Positions 32,503 to 32,700 of a stretch of DNA of 32,700 nt are shown one piece after another. The DNA comes from Deltaproteobacteria bacterium. GTDB taxonomy: Bacteria; UBA10199; DSSB01; JACPFA01. The position numbers were made by a program, and so were the translations under genes. The notes under the pieces are model-generated. The model saw nothing but the letters and a program-made list of their open reading frames with translations, was not told where the DNA came from and searched no databases. Within the stretch, counting starts at the first letter, position 1; each line of letters opens with the position of its first letter. The stretch covers positions 1-32,700 of the forward strand of contig JACPFA010000019.1 of assembly GCA_016183235.1 (NCBI GenBank), written 5' to 3'.

Positions 32503-32578
32503 GTAATGCTTCAGTCTTGCAGGGAGAGCGCTTGGGTTATTTCGTCAGCCGCGCTTCTCGCGGCGACCCTCATATGGA
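32503..32578. repeat. Left part of a palindromic element, GGCGACCCT core family, copy 4
   Basis: From 32503 the sequence follows the arm and core of 13461-13691 as read inward from its right arm on the minus strand: GTAATGCTTCAG, then TTCGTCAGCCGCGCTTCTCG, then CGGCGACCCTCAT. The 38-nt arm differs from that of the other copy at nine positions. After about 32578 the similarity ends. A right arm at similar distance would fall at about 32697-32734, beyond the window, so I cannot say whether it is complete. Confidence 0.7.
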
Positions 32579-32700
32579 TGACCTCTTGGTCAAGGCTAAA
32601 GTGATCGTGCCTAGGGGTTGAGATTTGGACCTCAGAGCCTCGAGAACTTTTCAACCTCATATTCGCGTGCTGGTTAACGCATTAAGTTGAATCCGAACGA
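32579..32700. other. Unassigned sequence at the right window edge
   Basis: No gene is supported here. A short minus-strand frame (start near 32662, stop near 32510) runs out of this stretch into the palindromic element, but it is only about 49 codons long and I recognise nothing in it. Sequence around 32617-32660 has weak GGTTGA/TCAACC pairing. It may be the interior of the element that begins at 32503, or unrelated DNA. Confidence 0.3.

Noticed and set aside
32510-32662. Minus-strand frame of about 49 codons at the right edge
   Set aside because: Short, without a ribosome binding site, and its second half is the palindromic element; no family resemblance.
1-32700. CRISPR arrays, tRNA and rRNA genes
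   Set aside because: No regularly spaced short direct repeats and no cloverleaf or rRNA signature sequences were seen; the repeats present are palindromes at irregular distances.

Overview
The window looks like a chromosomal piece of a Gram-negative bacterium of the deltaproteobacterial grade (Bdellovibrionota, Myxococcota, Desulfobacterota or a related uncultured lineage). The reasons are the order rimP-nusA-infB-rbfA-nrnA-truB-rpsO-pnp-dut, the order yebC-ruvC-ruvA-ruvB, a class A PBP, a CobA-HemD fusion and a secreted protease with a Cys-containing C-terminal sorting tail. No rRNA or tRNA gene is present, so the lineage is an inference. Protein coding is dense and uses the standard bacterial code.

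Layout. 1-131: edge of an insertion sequence (transposase start on the minus strand). 199-10310: plus-strand translation and RNA-turnover operon: rimP, nusA, infB, rbfA, nrnA-like, truB, rpsO, pnp, dut. 10460-11970: a membrane-anchored TPR protein and a hicAB toxin-antitoxin pair. 11957-15659 (minus): subtilisin-like protease, a RelE/Phd-type toxin-antitoxin pair and an RlmI-like rRNA methyltransferase. 16214-18663 (plus): hemC and a cobA-hemD fusion. 18935-22300 (minus): a 1121-residue protein I do not recognise. 22487-23872 (plus): dihydrolipoamide dehydrogenase. 24094-26772 (minus): penicillin-binding protein 1A. 26922-27224 (plus): a small lipoprotein. 27377-31702 (minus): yebC, ruvC, ruvA, ruvB, an MBL-fold hydrolase, an FtsB-like protein and a cold-shock protein. 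31904-32448 (minus): a MazF/ribbon-helix-helix toxin-antitoxin pair.

The most unusual content lies between the genes. At least fourteen long palindromic elements (about 75-280 bp each, about 2.4 kb in all) fill most of the gaps. Many have perfect or near-perfect outer arms of 23-43 bp. Several share a conserved core while the arms differ from copy to copy; others share only a loop motif or an arm tip. Some are nested in one another. They sit at gene 3' ends, often starting on or next to a stop codon, and between convergent genes they could act as two-way terminators. Two of them supply the C-terminal codons of a gene (rimP and the relE-like toxin). Three toxin-antitoxin modules lie beside such elements, and the mazEF-like pair has one on each side. 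No CRISPR array, tRNA or rRNA was seen.

A second theme is initiation. Several promoter-proximal genes (yebC, hicA, the PBP1A gene, perhaps the mazE-like gene) have a -10 box that ends only 5-7 nt before the start codon, as expected for leaderless mRNAs. Other genes (nusA, pnp, rpsO, the cold-shock gene) have clear Shine-Dalgarno sequences.
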